DNA of 64,000 bases from Mantis religiosa (Eukaryota; Arthropoda; Insecta; Mantodea; Mantidae). The position numbers and the translations under genes were made by a program. Shown piece by piece: positions 11,860 to 62,361 of this stretch; position 1 is the stretch's first letter; each line of letters begins with the position of its first letter. The stretch spans positions 16,970,966-17,034,965 of the forward strand of contig CM060950.1 of the NCBI GenBank assembly GCA_030765055.1, given 5' to 3'. The notes beneath the pieces were generated by a model that ran no database searches, was not told the origin of the DNA, and saw only the letters and a program-made list of their open reading frames with translations.

Positions 11860-12040
11860 GATTTTCACACTGTCACTTATATTTTTTATTATTTGAGGGA
11901 GTAGTTTTGGGCGTGTTTGCCCATTTGGCCGTCAGGTTGAAAATGGGAGCAACAGCTTGCGTAACTAGTCCCTCAAAAAATAAAAATGTAAGCATTGGTG
12001 TGTGAAAAAGTAACTACAAATAGTTTTTTTAACATTTTTC
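11860..12040. mobile_element. Penelope-type foldback with decayed hammerhead
   Basis: Two inverted arms: CTATTTGTAGTTGGATTTTCACAC... on the left and ...GTGTGTGAAAAAGTAACTACAAATAG on the right, joined through GAGGGAGTAGTTTTGG and AACTAGTCCCTCAAA. The central AACTAGTCCC matches the GAA-ACUAGU-C end of a hammerhead whose other core box is lost. The foldback at 47985-48236 is the same family. Confidence 0.5.
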
Positions 12041-13230
12041 ATCATACATTAAGGTGAAATTACATTTACTCACCTATAGAATTTTCAGCTGTGTATTGCT
12101 TGAGAAACAGTGCTGTCAGTGCTCAGCAGTAGTCTGCCAACATATTTGGTCACCATTTACCCTGATAGCACGTTTCCATTTCTGCAATGTCCTGGTGAAA
12201 ACATTCCCCATATTTTAGTTAATTGATGGAAATTAATCATTTTTCCACACTAGCCGTATATAGGCTAAGGTTTTTGAAAGATAGAGTCAACTTGAAAAAT
12301 TCAATGCCATGGCCATTCTTAAACAAGCTTAGTTTGATGTGTAGTGGAGGCAATATGATCAGAATGTACAAGTTATTGTTGAACATTCTTGTCTGGTTTA
12401 AATGACTCTCTCTTTGGCTAGTTGCTCACTCTGAACCTCAGTTACCAATTCTCCCTGAAGATAGCACCATAGTATGTTCTGATGTCATACCAACATGAGT
12501 GTAACAAATCCAATCCAGGACTTGAGGGCTCTCAGCCTCAAAGTGTAGCTGAGGACTGTGTTTGTATAAGCAGATGGTGAAGCGATGGGTAGCATAGTTG
12601 AAACATCAGTGTACCTAAAACCCAATGATAAGTTGGCAAGTCACTCTTATCATTCAGCTGCACGAGTATGGCTGTGTTGTGGTCCAACGTTTTCCTGTAA
12701 AAGAAAAACCCCTTTAAAGAGTGGCAGGTATGTCACAGGCTTTTAGAGAAGCAACATCTACTCTTGCCATCAGTAACTGAGTTTGACAGTATTTCTCAAC
12801 TCTTTCTCTGCTTCTCTAATTTTCCATATACATACTATGTTGCATAACATACCAAAATGGGGCTTTGCTAAACTTTTGTGTTTGTCTCCAAAGTAAAAAT
12901 ATTGATGAAAGTGAAGTAGAATTATTTCATTACCTAAGGCAGCCCTGTCCAATGTGGCACCCAAATGTGATTTCCTGGCACCCTACTTAGCCAATTTTTA
13001 TTCTGAGAATTTCTAATTTAAATCAAATTTCAGCACAAAATTACTTTCTTGCGAACATTTTAGTATACATCTATGACCATGAAAATTGCTTTTGTGCACT
13101 TGAAACTGTACTCATTTCCTCAACGAATAGTAGACCTGGATGCAGAGTCACTTGAATCCCAACCAAGGTTTTCTGCTACAATAAATTCACTCATCTAAAC
13201 ATTGCTGATGGTAACGATAATGAAAAGGTT

Positions 13231-13570
13231 TATTAAATTTTAGATGAGTCGCGTTTTTTACACATCTGCTTCACTTTCGTACCTATTTTGAGGACATGTT
13301 TCGCAAATCTTCGCTTGCATCTACGGCTCTTGTGCGACTGACGCTAGATCCAGCGGTGTGGGTAATTCTGGGGTTGTTGCTGCCATCTGTTGATTTAGAT
13401 CACTAAATCAACAGATGGCAGCAACAACCCCAGAATTACCCACACCGCTGGATCTAGCGTCAGTCGCACAAGAGCCGTAGATGCAAGCGAAGATTTGCGA
13501 AACATGTCCTCAAAATAGGTACGAAAGTGAAGCAGATGTGTAAAAAACGCGACTCATCTAAAATTTAATA
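13231..13570. repeat. perfect palindrome, 168-bp arms, 4-bp spacer (Penelope end)
   Basis: The arms 13231-13398 and 13403-13570 are exact reverse complements, separated by ATCA. Each carries a decayed hammerhead core ending GCGAAACATGTCCTC (GAA plus the stem III palindrome ACAUGU plus C). A diverged copy of the arm forms the 3' end of the minus-strand Penelope-like element at 36.1 kb, which identifies the source. The block TTCCAATACAG just outside recurs at the 37.1-kb Penelope junction. Confidence 0.9.
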
Positions 13571-13727
13571 ATTTTTCGCTTCACTGTGGTGTTCCAATAC
13601 AGTTGAATCTCGATATATGAAAAGGTTTGTTTATAGTTATAGCGATAGGAACGAAGGAGTCAGGTTTTTATAAACAAACATTCAGTATAACTTTAAAGAT
13701 GTGTGAATGTAGTTTCACTGTTGTGTC

Positions 13728-15560
13728 TTGTGTTGGTTGGATGTTCTTAATATAATATGGCTAAAAGACAAAGATCTTACAGTTTTAATCGTGATTGGGA
13801 GAAACCGTATTGTTTTGTGGAATTCAGGGGAAAACCCCTGTGATTATTATGTAACAGTAGTGTGTGTTCCCAAGAAAAGTAATGCAGAACGACATTTTTC
13901 AACAAATCACGCAAACTTTAATAGTGAATTTCCGGTTAATTCTGAACTACGAAAACACAAAATTAGGGATTTAAAATGTAAATTAACATTGCAGCAAAGT
14001 GTAGTTTCAAAGCCAGTTCTGCAAAACAGTAATGTCCCAATGGCTCCTTACAAAGTCTGTTATGTGTTAGCAAAAAGAAAAAAACCTTTCAGTGACGGGG
14101 AAATAGTTAAAGAAGCAATGCTCAGTGCTGCAGACTTTCTGTTCGATGGTCACAAAGATAAATCCGCACTTACGTCTTCTATAAAAGGACTTCAATTGTC
14201 TCACCAAACTGTTGCTAGACATATTGAACAGATTTCTAAAAATTTAGAATCTCAATTGTATCAGGACCTGCAATCATATGAATATTTTTAGCTTCATTTT
14301 GATGAAAGCACTGGTATTTCAAGTACTGGACAGTTGTGTTTATTTATTGGAATGGTCTTACCTGACTTACAGTTAAAGAGGAATTTGTTAAGGTGCTGCC
14401 AATTCATGAGCATACTAGGGGAGAAGACATATTTAATGCATTCCTGAAATTTGTGTAAAGTAGTAGTATTCCACTTTCTAAACTTGTTGCTATGACAACA
14501 GATGGGGCGCCTGCAATGACTGGAAAGAATAATGGGTTTCTTGCCCTTTGTGCTAAAGATGATTCATTTCCAAAATTTCTTTATCACTGTATTATCCACC
14601 AGGAAGCTTTATGCACAAAGGTTTTGAAGTTCGACCATGTCATGAAAATTGTAACTCATGTAGTAAATCACATCAGGTCATCTATACATCACTGATTGTT
14701 CAGAAATCTTTTGAATATAACAGATTCTGAGCATGGTGATGTAATTCTTCATGCAGATGTAAGGTGGCTTAGTAGGGCTAAACCTCTGGAACGATTCTGT
14801 AGTCTTCTGGATGAAATAAAAGATTTTCTGATATCACCGCCCAGGCAATATTGTCAAGAACTTGATGAGATCCATGGCTCCTAGATTTAGGTTTCTTGGC
14901 AGATATCACCTCAAAATTAAGTGAACTAAATCTTGAATTGCAAGGGAAAAATCGCAACATTTCAGCCATGATCAGTACTGTAAATCCTTTTCGGAGGAAA
15001 CTAAACTTATGGATTACACATTTAAAAAGAAATTCCCTATCACACTTACCAACTTTGAAATCAATTATGGAAACTGGTGTTGTATCATTTGTCCAGCATC
15101 TTGAAATTTTAGTCACAGAATTAGTAACGGTTTAGCCAGTTTTCAGCACTTGAGCCAATGATTGTTTATCAATAACCCATTCGCTTCAGTTGATATTTCT
15201 GAACTTGTAGGTAAGCTATGTGATATCTTTGGAAATTGTTATCTTGAAGAATCAGAAATGGAAATTTTAAATCTTCAAGAAGATATATTTTTGATATCAT
15301 GTTTATCAAGTTCAAGCAATTTCTGGACTCTGGTGGACAGGAATAAATATCCCATCATTGGTAGTGTTGCTTTAAAAACTTATTCTTTTTTTGGCTCGAC
15401 ATATCTTTGCGAGTTCACATTTTCATTTATGAGTATCATCAAAAATAAATACCGATCCAGTTTAACAGACTCGCATCTAGATGACGCATTAAGAACAGCT
15501 TCTTCCAGCTACACCATATTTTTCTCACTTACAGCGAACATGAACTGCCAAACTACACAT
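13728..15560 (+). pseudogene. hAT-superfamily transposase remnant (ZBED/GTF2IRD2-like)
   Basis: A decayed hAT-type transposase across several frames: N-terminal KRQRSYSFNRDWEKPYCFVE and an ERHFSTNHANF zinc-finger-like block (BED-related), HFDESTGIS (first Asp region), MTTDGAPAMTGKNNGF, FHADVRWLSR-type LHADVRWLSRAKPLERF, NPFRRKLNLW, and C-terminal YLCEFTFSFMSIIKNKYRS, equivalent to the hAT dimerisation region. At least five stops or frameshifts. Terminal repeats were not found. Confidence 0.85.
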
Positions 15561-15904
15561 TAATTATGTAAGTTGAAAACCTAAGCAATTTAAAATGTAA
15601 TTCTTTGAAACACTTTTACACTGATACATGTTTGTAGTAATGATGGTGGTGGCAGTAGTGCTAGTGTTAGTAGTGGTAGAGGTAGTGATAGAGGTAGTGG
15701 TAGTGGTTGCGATAGTAGTAGTGCTCTCTCCTCATTATGTATGGGAAAATGTGCCCGAGCACATGAGAAAGTTGAACAGCACTTACCTAAGGTGTGTTGT
15801 TTGGAGCTGATATTTCTTGTATAGTCAGGAACTTGTATTTTAAAATACAAACTAACAAAAACTGTGAAGTAATGCTGGTATTATCATGCTGCTCAAAAGG
15901 TTAC

Positions 15905-16440
15905 ACTGGTATTATACAAATACAACTATTTGCAACAAAAACTTCATTTATCTTAAGAAAATGATGTAAATTTTTCATATTAATTTATTATTATAAAGTC
16001 AACATGAAGGATTCAATGCCACGTCAGAGATTTGAACCAGGGATCTCCTGGTTTACATCCATTTGCTCTAACCCATTGAGTTACCATGGCCAACTTGCCT
16101 TCATGACATTAAATTTACCATTCGACTCATTAATGTCATGACGGAAAATTGGCTATGGTAGCTCAATGGCAACTGGACAAAAACCAGGAGATCCATGGCT
16201 CAAATCCTGGCCATGGCATTGAATTTTTCATGTTGACTATCTATCAAAAACCCTAGCCTATATACAGCCAGTGTGAAGTGATGATTAATTTCCATCAATT
16301 AATAAAATTATTAATGTATTTTTTCTTATTAATAAGAAAAATTAACATAATTTTCTTAAGATAAGTGAAGTTTTTGTTGCAAATAGTTGTATTTGTGTAA
16401 TATTTATTGCTTCACTGTAGCTAGCTTCATTTTTTTACTT
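15905..16440. mobile_element. inverted Penelope ends enclosing two opposed family-D repeats
   Basis: The outer arms (ACAACTATTTGCAACAAAAA on the left, its inverse on the right with GATAAGTGAAGTTTTTGTTG) match Penelope 3' ends at 53-59 kb. The right arm continues to TTGCTTCACTGTAGCTAGCTTCATTTTTT. Inside are two family-D units in opposite orientation (16000-16100 minus and 16128-16300 plus), each with tRNA-like boxes. Confidence 0.6.
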
Positions 16441-16904
16441 AATTATAAGGTTACACTGGCTTTATCTTTGTTAATACAAACATCTCAGATAACGCACTGA
16501 TTATTATCGGTAGAGTGAGAGGGTACCAGTACGCTTCTCATACGTGAGCTAAGCACCAATGAGCGCATCACTTCAGTCGATGGAATGCCCAGAAATCACA
16601 AATGATAGGTGTTATGTCCATGTGAAGTTATCAATGCGTTAACTGAGAGGTTTCTATTAGCAAAAGCCAGGGTGACCTTCTGATTAGCAGGATAATACAG
16701 TGCATCCATGCTTCAGCCACCACTGTTCCAAATCACATATACACTTCAAAGGGACCTACAATTTTAAGTACTTAAGTTCTGGGCCTTAAGTTATTATAAT
16801 TTCCATTTATAAGAACAATTAGTGATAATAGATTGTTATGACGCACATGTTTTTATAATCAGAGAATTGGAAACCATATCTGTCATGAGATTGGATTTCA
16901 TTGG

Positions 16905-17390
16905 TAAAGGTTACTCCTTCTCAATGGGGTTAAATGTGAGGATATACTCCCATTAGTCCTGGACCCATAGGACCAGAACCCGGGCCTCTCGGGTATATTT
17001 ACCGTAGGACAGTAGCTATCTTTAAACTGCCCCCGGGTGTAAGATGCCTAATTATGACAGTGACAGATGCTTGGCAAATATAAGGCCATCCACAAGGTTA
17101 AGCCACTTTTCAGATGGAGGCAGCCAATGTAACAATAGCCGCTACTTCTAAGACCAGGAGTTTCCGATGTGACGGGGACTGAGGATCAATCCAGGGATGT
17201 CGATGAAAATCTTCAGGTGCTGTGTGTTGGGGATGTGTCCAGCCAAGACACCTAATTAAAGGATGTCCTTACCAAGTCGAAGAGGAGGTGGTGTCTGCAG
17301 ATGTATGGGATGGTGCAGGCCTAAAGACCTCAGGAAAGAGTAGATACCACCCAGGACCATCTAAGTTGAACGGACCCGACACTGGTATTT
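16905..17390 (-). repeat. interspersed repeat related to 4.9-5.6 kb and 19.8-20.1 kb
   Basis: The minus strand near 16940-17000 shares GTCCAGGACTAATGGGAG with 5570-5605. Another part (CAATCCAGGGATGTC, GTGTGTTGGGGATGTGTCC) recurs near 19932-20055. Together these suggest pieces of one larger retroelement, type unknown. Confidence 0.45.
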
Positions 17391-18187
17391 AAAATGGCGG
17401 CCATAGTGGATGGGAAATGTTTATAAACTTATAAACAATTCTTGTCCACAAACAAAGATTTTGACACAGTAAAACACAAATGTGGTGTAACAGACTTATT
17501 ATGTGTATAAAGGCTGTGTTATACACAAATAAATAAAAAAAAAGTAAATAAATGTTAAATGTAATAAATAAATAAATGAATGCAATAAATGCAATAAGTA
17601 AAATAAATGCAATTTAATATTAAATGATAATTTAATATTAAATGATGGATTAAAAAGTGACTATATAACCTTAAACATTCAAGTAGTTCAGTTTTGCTTG
17701 CTATAATGTAACAGCATTTTTTTAACTACAACTACACATTTAAATTACAAAGGTAAGGGAAAAAGATTCAAGCAGAATACCACATACATGATACAGAACT
17801 GTTAGCATGAAGTTCACTCAAAATGATTAATCACTGTTTACATTGTTTATCATTACTGTACACAATATATCTACACAAAATACAATGAATGGTGGAGACA
17901 CAAATTCTGCTATTTAGAGCAGTTAGATTCTGAGTTTAGAAGCTTTAGTGTAGAGTTTTGCTTTTCATTTATCAGCAGAAATGTATTATTTAGCACCTTA
18001 CAAGCTTCTTCGCTAGTTTTTGCAAAAGAAATACATACTGACAGGTGAAATATGAAAAATAAGTAACCATAAACCAGCGTGTAATTGAAATATATAACCT
18101 TAAATTAGCACTGAAAACAACTTCCATGCAGTCTGCAGTTTTGCATGCAACACATGCTAATATTGCTTCTAAACTGCTGCTACATAT
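17391..18187. other. AT-rich sequence, no gene seen
   Basis: Includes short AAATAAATG-rich stretches at 17520-17640. Nothing protein-coding was recognised. Confidence 0.4.
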
Positions 18188-18917
18188 TGTCACCGATCGC
18201 ATTGTTTTGTTGGAGCTGCAACAAGCCAGTGTGCTGGTCACGTGTGGGCACGAAACAGACAGATAGTGGCGCACATGCTGAACGCTTGCTGAGAGAAAGA
18301 GTTTTTTTGTAATTTATGTCCTCCAACGTTAAGTCATATCGGACGATGAATGGAATTTGTGAAATGATGCTCATATGAGCCCAGGGTCCATAGAGCTTAG
18401 TTACCCGACATTTGTCTTTCAGGATAAGGGTAAAAACCTCTGGTAAAAACCTTATATCCAGGTAACTCAACCTGACCGAGATTTGAACTCTGGAACTCTT
18501 GAACGTGAGGCAGACACGCTACCACCACGCTATCAAGGCAGGCAAAGAGACAGAGTGATGTCTGGATAGTTCCATCTTTCTTTCGCTGCCGCGATCTTTC
18601 TCAGGAGCTCTACTGCATTCTAGAACAATGACTGGAGGTATAAAAACCCTGCAAAGCGTTAGAGCGGAGTCAGTTGCTAGTTGAGTTGCTAGTTAGTTGT
18701 GCAGGAATTGTATGTGGACATTTGAACTGTACCGCAGTGAATTCTTTTGTTTGCTTACGTGTGGCAGTGAACAAGACAACCTTGAAGCTGTTTGTTAATG
18801 TTTTGTCATTTTGCTGCTGCCAGGGTTATACAAAGTGTATTTTTACTGCAATAAAGAGTTTTAAATTTCTGCAAACAAAACTTTTGATTCTACGAACTAC
18901 CAACCCACGAAGTCACA
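18188..18917 (+). mobile_element. solo LTR, copy 2, split by a SINE
   Basis: Starts TGTCACCG and ends GTCACA, with ATAT on both sides (18184-18187, 18918-18921). It has TATAAAAA at about 18638, AATAAA near 18851, and the shared 3' block ending CCCACGAAGTCACA. SINE B (18302-18543) lies inside; without it the LTR is about 490 bp, close to the other copies. Confidence 0.85.
18302..18543 (-). mobile_element. tRNA-derived SINE, family B, inserted in LTR
   Basis: The minus strand has an A-box-like TAGCGTGGTGGTAGCG, a B box (GTTCAAATCTCG type), GGGTGAGTT-like and TGGATATAAGG blocks, and a T-rich end at 18302. AAAGAG flanks both sides (18296-18301, 18544-18549). Confidence 0.85.
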
Positions 18918-19200
18918 ATATTTAAACTACAAATAACATAGTTTATAAATTACAAGAGGTATGTGACTTGCATGAAACAGTAATTTAGGTATTGCAGCAT
19001 ACACTAATTCAGTTCACTCAAAATTTTTTGTCACTATTTACACTGTTCCTAAAGGTACACTGACAACACATGAAATGCTACAATTTACAGTAATTAACTA
19101 CTGGATTTGGAAACTTAAGGGTGCATTTTTTCCACTTTTAATTTTCTTTTCTGTACTGTGGTTAGATTTACGCCCAGGAATATGACAGTGTTTTAGGTAT

Positions 19201-19433
19201 TTTTTGTTTTTTTGCAATTTACGTCCTCCAACGTTAAGTAATATCGGACGGTGAATGAAATTGGTGAAATGATGCTCAAATGAGTCCGGGGTCCATGGTG
19301 ACATTCGTCTTTCAGGATAAGGGAAAACCCTGGAAAAAACCTTATCCAGGTAACTCACCCTGACCGAGATTCGAACTCGGGACCTCTTGAACGTGAGGCA
19401 GACATGCTACCATCTACGCTACCGAGGCGGTCA
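19201..19433 (-). mobile_element. tRNA-derived SINE, family B
   Basis: A full-length minus-strand copy. B box GAGTTCGAATCTCGG, then GTGAGTTACCTGGATAAGG and the CTCATTTGAGCATCATTTC body. An exact 10-bp TTTTAGGTAT duplication (19191-19200, 19434-19443) marks both ends. Confidence 0.92.
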
Positions 19434-19849
19434 TTTTAGGTATGTAGTATACTTATGACAGTAACATCCCCTATTGTAATACTTTCTTCTTGTGCTTCTT
19501 ACTACAGAAATCATGTCACAAATGATATTTTCAGACAGATAGATTAATAATACTTAATTTATTGTATAGCTATAATCTATATGGAATGTAAACAGAAAAG
19601 CATGGAAACCACATGACTTAGAAAATAATACTGGAATTATTCATGTTTCCTAAATTGCACAAATAAAAGTTTACACAAATACTCTTGTTTTGCTAATGTT
19701 TAGACAAACTTATATCAGAGTTACTGAAAGAAATAATAAATCATAGGTATAGAAAACAATCTAGCAGGTAGCATGTGTATAGAGCTCAGTTATCAACTAT
19801 TGGTGCCATTTTTCTCAGTCGCGAATGCCAATGTCAGGTATGTTTCATT

Positions 19850-20060
19850 CTAGATGGTCCTGCTGCCATTCATAGCAACAGCTGCTTTTTCTTGGAGATC
19901 ACAAGTTCTTGATACTACTGGTATAGAGAATCAATCCAGGGACATTTCAGATGATCTAGTGGTATGTGGCCAGCCGAGAGATCTGTTGAAGGACTGTCAC
20001 AACTAAGTTGACAGTCATCAAGGAATGTGTGTTGGGGATGTGGCCAGTCAGGACACAACC
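19850..20060. repeat. interspersed repeat, partner of 17.1-17.3 kb
   Basis: Shares AATCCAGGGA, a GTGTGTTGGGGATGTGGCCAG block and neighbouring text with 17170-17260. Function not recognised. Confidence 0.4.
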
Positions 20061-21814
20061 AAATCAATGAGCAAACAGAAAACGAATAAGGACCTGCATG
20101 GCGAGAGGCATGTCAGTGCCATTGTTACCATCTGTGTGCCTTGGCAAAAAAAAGGGATGACAACCTCGTTGCGGATGTCTAGATAGTACTAGGAAGCACA
20201 AGTGAAGCTGTGATTATGATCAGACCTGACATGGCGGAAGCCGTGGCATCAAGAAATTAGGTTCAGACCTACTAGATAGTATTGCTATCGAGCGACACAT
20301 TGCCTGTGGAGGAGGTACTGCTGGAGTTGATTGAACATTGCAAATCTCTTAATGTTCGTTATAGAGGTGGCTTAGGTTGTGGTACTGAGACTATGCCCTA
20401 AGGAACCTTAAAGCGATGGTTGATGTCAGCAGAAGTGCTCTATGATGTTGACAAGATGAAATAGCTCTCCAGAGTCCTATTGAACTTCCTCGGGTTTGCA
20501 GGGTAAGCCTGGCAGAGGATGTGGTTGGCCCTGCATGAATCAAGTGAGTTGTGAAGGCGCATCTGGAAGGCTGGCAGTAATGTGACCCTTTGAATATCTT
20601 TACGATGTGAATGAAATGGCTCATCAAAAAAACTAGATGGGAGCGACTAAATGAAATTCTGTTACTTGGCAGACCAGCCTAGGTTTCAGCAGAATGATAC
20701 CTATTGCCTGCACTAAGGGTTATTTTCCCAAACTTTGACAACCATGGCAAGGAACATACATGGTGAAGAGGATCATCAATGTGGTCTTACTGCATCTGAG
20801 GCTTCTGCAAAGGATGCAGGGATACACCCAGATAGTCTGGCTTGCTATAATGTTGGGAATGGTGTGACTGTGGCATGAGGCTGCCAGTCACCGGTCGCTG
20901 AGCATGTGGTCGCTCAGCCACTTTGCCCTAGTTTCAGCTAATGGACATTTTTCTGCAGAACAATAGCATTGTATGCTGCTGTGTTGCTCCGGAATATCCA
21001 TTTTGGCAGTTTTTATAGGTTTCTTTCTAGAATGTTCATTTTGTTTTTGAAGCACATATGAAAAACTGACCAATGCCCAGCTGATAGTTGACTTAGTCGC
21101 GTTGAGTGTACATAGTAACAGTTATGTTGAGTTCTATGGGCAGTGTCAAGTGCAGTTGTGATTTGACTCAACAAATCAGGTGTCTGTTAATGGAGCTGCA
21201 AATAGTTGCAAGCAAGAACTAAATGTAGTAAGTTTGCCTTTCATTATAAAACTGTAATACAAATGGAAAATGCATAATGTCATTAAAACATATGGTAACA
21301 TGTTCTGTGAGCTCTCTCCATTGTGCAAGAGAAACAAGAGTTGTCAGAAAAGTGAGAAAATTTTTACAAACTATGGTGCCTGTTTTGGAGCAGAAGATAA
21401 ATGTCTAGCAACAACTATAAAGTAAAGATTTTGGTGCACCTCTCCTGGCACAATTTTCCTGGCAACTCTTGGTTTTTTTCTCACGCAGTGGATAATGCCC
21501 ACAGAATGGGTTACCTATGTTTATTGACCCTATACATGAAAAGGCCTTAGACAGGCATATATCATTTGCAGGTTACATATTAAATGTTATTACACAGTAT
21601 TCTTCAGAGAGCTAACTTCATAATAGAAGCTAGTGATAAATACTAATTCTGTAGCTTTAAAATACAAAGTATATTGTGTTTATAACATAGCCCATGAGTC
21701 ATTCCATACAATTTCTCCAAGGATATATAAGTCATTGGGTACAATCTTACAACATAGAATGAAAAATAGGAAAGAAAGAACACAAAAAGAAACAGAAGAA
21801 AGGCTGGCCCCATA
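20061..21814. other. no recognised gene
   Basis: Mixed-composition sequence with short open frames only; no known repeat or protein was identified. Confidence 0.4.
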
Positions 21815-21816
21815 AC

Positions 21817-22060
21817 TGTCACTAGAGCACCTGCCTGCCGCGCTAGGGCTCCTGGGTTTGATTCCCTGTGGTGGGGATCTTTCTCCGACAAAGATAATTC
21901 CTCATCTTCCCCAGAGCCTGGAAGTATGAATGAGAGTGCAAATGTATGCGTGATATAATGATTAAAACCCAACGAATACGAGTTAACTCCTTCGATATGT
22001 TCCAAAGGAAGACGGTTGCCGATATGACCATTAGAGTTAAAGGAGGGGTATAAATGGAAA
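21817..22060 (+). mobile_element. tRNA-derived SINE, family A, copy 2
   Basis: Matches 1511-1770 from CTAGAGCACCTGCCTGCC through GATATGACCATTAGAGTTAA and GGGGTATAAAT. The A-box start is damaged; the B box reads GGTTTGATTCC. It ends in an A/G-rich stretch only 130 bp upstream of the first IDH3G exon seen. Confidence 0.8.
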
Positions 22061-22193
22061 AAAGAAAAAAGAAAAGAAGAAAAACAGCACATTATGATAT
22101 AATACAGCTAATCCCACTGTAATTGAAAGCTGATGGTTTTACCTGTAAAATATCTTCATACGGACATACATTTTATATTTCTTATTCTTTCAG

Positions 22194-60238
<38,045 letters not shown>

Positions 60239-60437
60239 GTACAGTGGTCTTTTAAAATCTGCTGTCATATGTTACACTATCAGCATTCTTAGAGTCCATA
60301 GAGTAATTTCAATGATAAGCTAGTGTTAAAAATGCAGGTGAGTTAAGAACTGCTGAAGTTATTTCAAAAGTCTACAGAATTTATGTAGCCATGAACGGTT
60401 AAGGCAGTTGCGTAAATTACACAAATAAAAACAATTA

Positions 60438-61762
60438 TGCCCCATTTCACCAACAAATGTTAAGACTTAATACGAGTTTAGCAATAGTTAAAACAAAAAT
60501 TGCATTTCACCAACAAGTGTTAGCGTAACACTCGTGTTAAATCTCATGTTAAACTAACAAGCCGAATTTCTAATGTTAAGTCCTTAACAATTGTAAATAG
60601 TCAAGATGGCAAGCAGGAACTCAGCTGTTGATGTCGATTTGCTATATTTAAGACCGTCTAAATGGCACTCATAGTAGAGTACGGCCTATGAGGAGAAATG
60701 ATTTTGAGGAACTATCCGAAGAAAAGTGTTTTACGAAGGTATAGACTGTCGGTCTATACCTATATGAAGGTTACTGCAGAAGTACAAGAGAGGTTAGAAC
60801 ATGCATCGAAAGGAATATGACGATCTCGCCTTTGCTTCAAGTATCAATAACCTTGCGATTTTATAATTCACTGAATTATTCGGATAATACATTGTCCACC
60901 TCCTGTCTTGAAACGTTCAAGTCATTTGCCCTTCTTCGCTCCTCGTTTTAAATTTACGTAATACTGAGTTAGAACATGCATCGAAAGGAATATGACTATC
61001 TCGCCTAAGCTTCAAGTATTAGTAACCTTGCGATTTTATAATTCACTGAATTATGTGGATTATACACTGTCCACCAGCCGTCTTGAAACGTTCAAGTCAC
61101 TTGTCCTTCTTTGCACCTCGTTTTAAATTTACGTAATAATGAGTTAGAATATACATCGAAAGGAATATGCCGATCTCGCCTTTGCTTCAAGTATTAATAA
61201 CTTTGCGATTTTACAATTCACTGAATTATGTGGATAATACATTGTTCACCTCCCGTCTTGAAACGTTTAAGGCACTTGTTCTTCGCACCTCGTTTTAAAT
61301 TTATGTAATACTGACAAGTTGTTTGGTGCTTGTAGTAGTAACACATGCATTTGAATTAAATTCGTTTCCAATATTTTCCCCACGACATCTTTCTCTTTTA
61401 CATTCACTGCATCCGTCCTCTTATTTTCCACGATATCCTTACACTTCGTCACCATTTCAATTAACAATTCTTTCTCCGTCGATGAGAAATTTGTCTCACA
61501 GCTTTATTTATGATTTTGTTCATCGGCCATTTGTGCAGACGAAAATGAAAACAAAAGCGCGTCGGAGTACGTTCAGAAAATCATCCATAGCCTTCTATAG
61601 CTGTCATATTTACAAGTTTCTTGGCGTTAACACAGGTTTGTTAACATTTTAAGAAAACAAGTTGGTGAAATGCAAGAAATTTAACATTAGTGTTAGCACT
61701 GTTACAATTGTTAGGTTACATTTGTTAACTTCGATTTTAACATCTGTTGGTGAAATCGTGCA
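60438..61762. mobile_element. PIF/Harbinger-like element with MADF/SANT-type remnant
   Basis: Ends TGCCCCATTTCACCAAC (left) and the inverse of TGCACGATTTCACCAACA (right) form terminal inverted repeats; TTA flanks both sides (60435-60437, 61763-61765), the 3-bp duplication usual for PIF/Harbinger. A minus-strand frame at 61500-61330 reads TEKELLIEMVTKCKDIVENK and RTDAVNVKEKD, like the SANT/Myb-type accessory protein of these elements, with a stop near its start. No DDE transposase seen. Confidence 0.85.
60793..61316. repeat. three 175-bp tandem units inside the Harbinger-like element
   Basis: Units start at 60793, 60968 and 61143 with GTTAGAA.AT.CATCGAAAGG. They differ by scattered substitutions and small deletions (third unit slightly shorter). 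Confidence 0.93.
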
Positions 61763-61765
61763 TTA

Positions 61766-62075
61766 TTATTTTAAGTTGGAAATCTGTAATTATCTAAAAA
61801 AAAATCCAACACAGCTTTGACTTTTGTCATAGGTTTTGTTGCAGTATGTATTGTGGAGGGTTATCTGATAAAGTATTTAACCAGTGCAATTTTCTTTTTA
61901 CTCCTCAGTTTCAGAATTTCTGGAAAAGAGATACTTTTCAAATATTAAATAAAGCACTTCGTGCATATATTTTTTCACACTTATGTGTTTAATGATTATA
62001 CTTTGAATTATGAATGGAATGTTGGAAAAATAATTTCTATGCTTCTCGTGTTCTCAAGTGAAATTAAATTAATTA
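61766..62075. other. AT-rich sequence, no gene seen
   Basis: The missing last IDH3G exon was looked for here and not found. Confidence 0.4.
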
Positions 62076-62275
62076 TTAAAAATTATACAATGAGTTGACT
62101 CAGACACTTTATACTTCACATGCCACGGATTTTCTTTCAACATGTTTTGCCTCCACTGGAAGGCATTATCAAGAAGTTGTCTTTGACTGAGGTGAAATTC
62201 GTTGAAAGAAAATTTGTGGTATGTGAAGTACTGAGTGTCTCAGCCAATTCACTGTATAATTTTTAATTATTATAT
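62076..62275. mobile_element. Penelope-type foldback with decayed hammerhead
   Basis: Arms of about 65 bp: ATTATACAATGAGTTGACTC, GATTTTCTTTCAAC and their inverses, around a core reading on the minus strand TTGATAA, GCCTTCC-AG-TGGAGGC, AAAACATGTTG. Stem II is strong, but both core boxes carry changes. Confidence 0.55.
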
Positions 62276-62361
62276 AACTTCACAGTGTTAATTTCTTTAC
62301 CTTTTCAAATTAATTATGTTGAATAATATTAGCCACCAGTACTAAGGAAGTTCCTAATATA

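Noticed and set aside
15628..15850. Poly-Val and Leu/Pro/Ser-rich frames
   Set aside because: They come from a degenerate GTAGTG microsatellite near 15640-15725.
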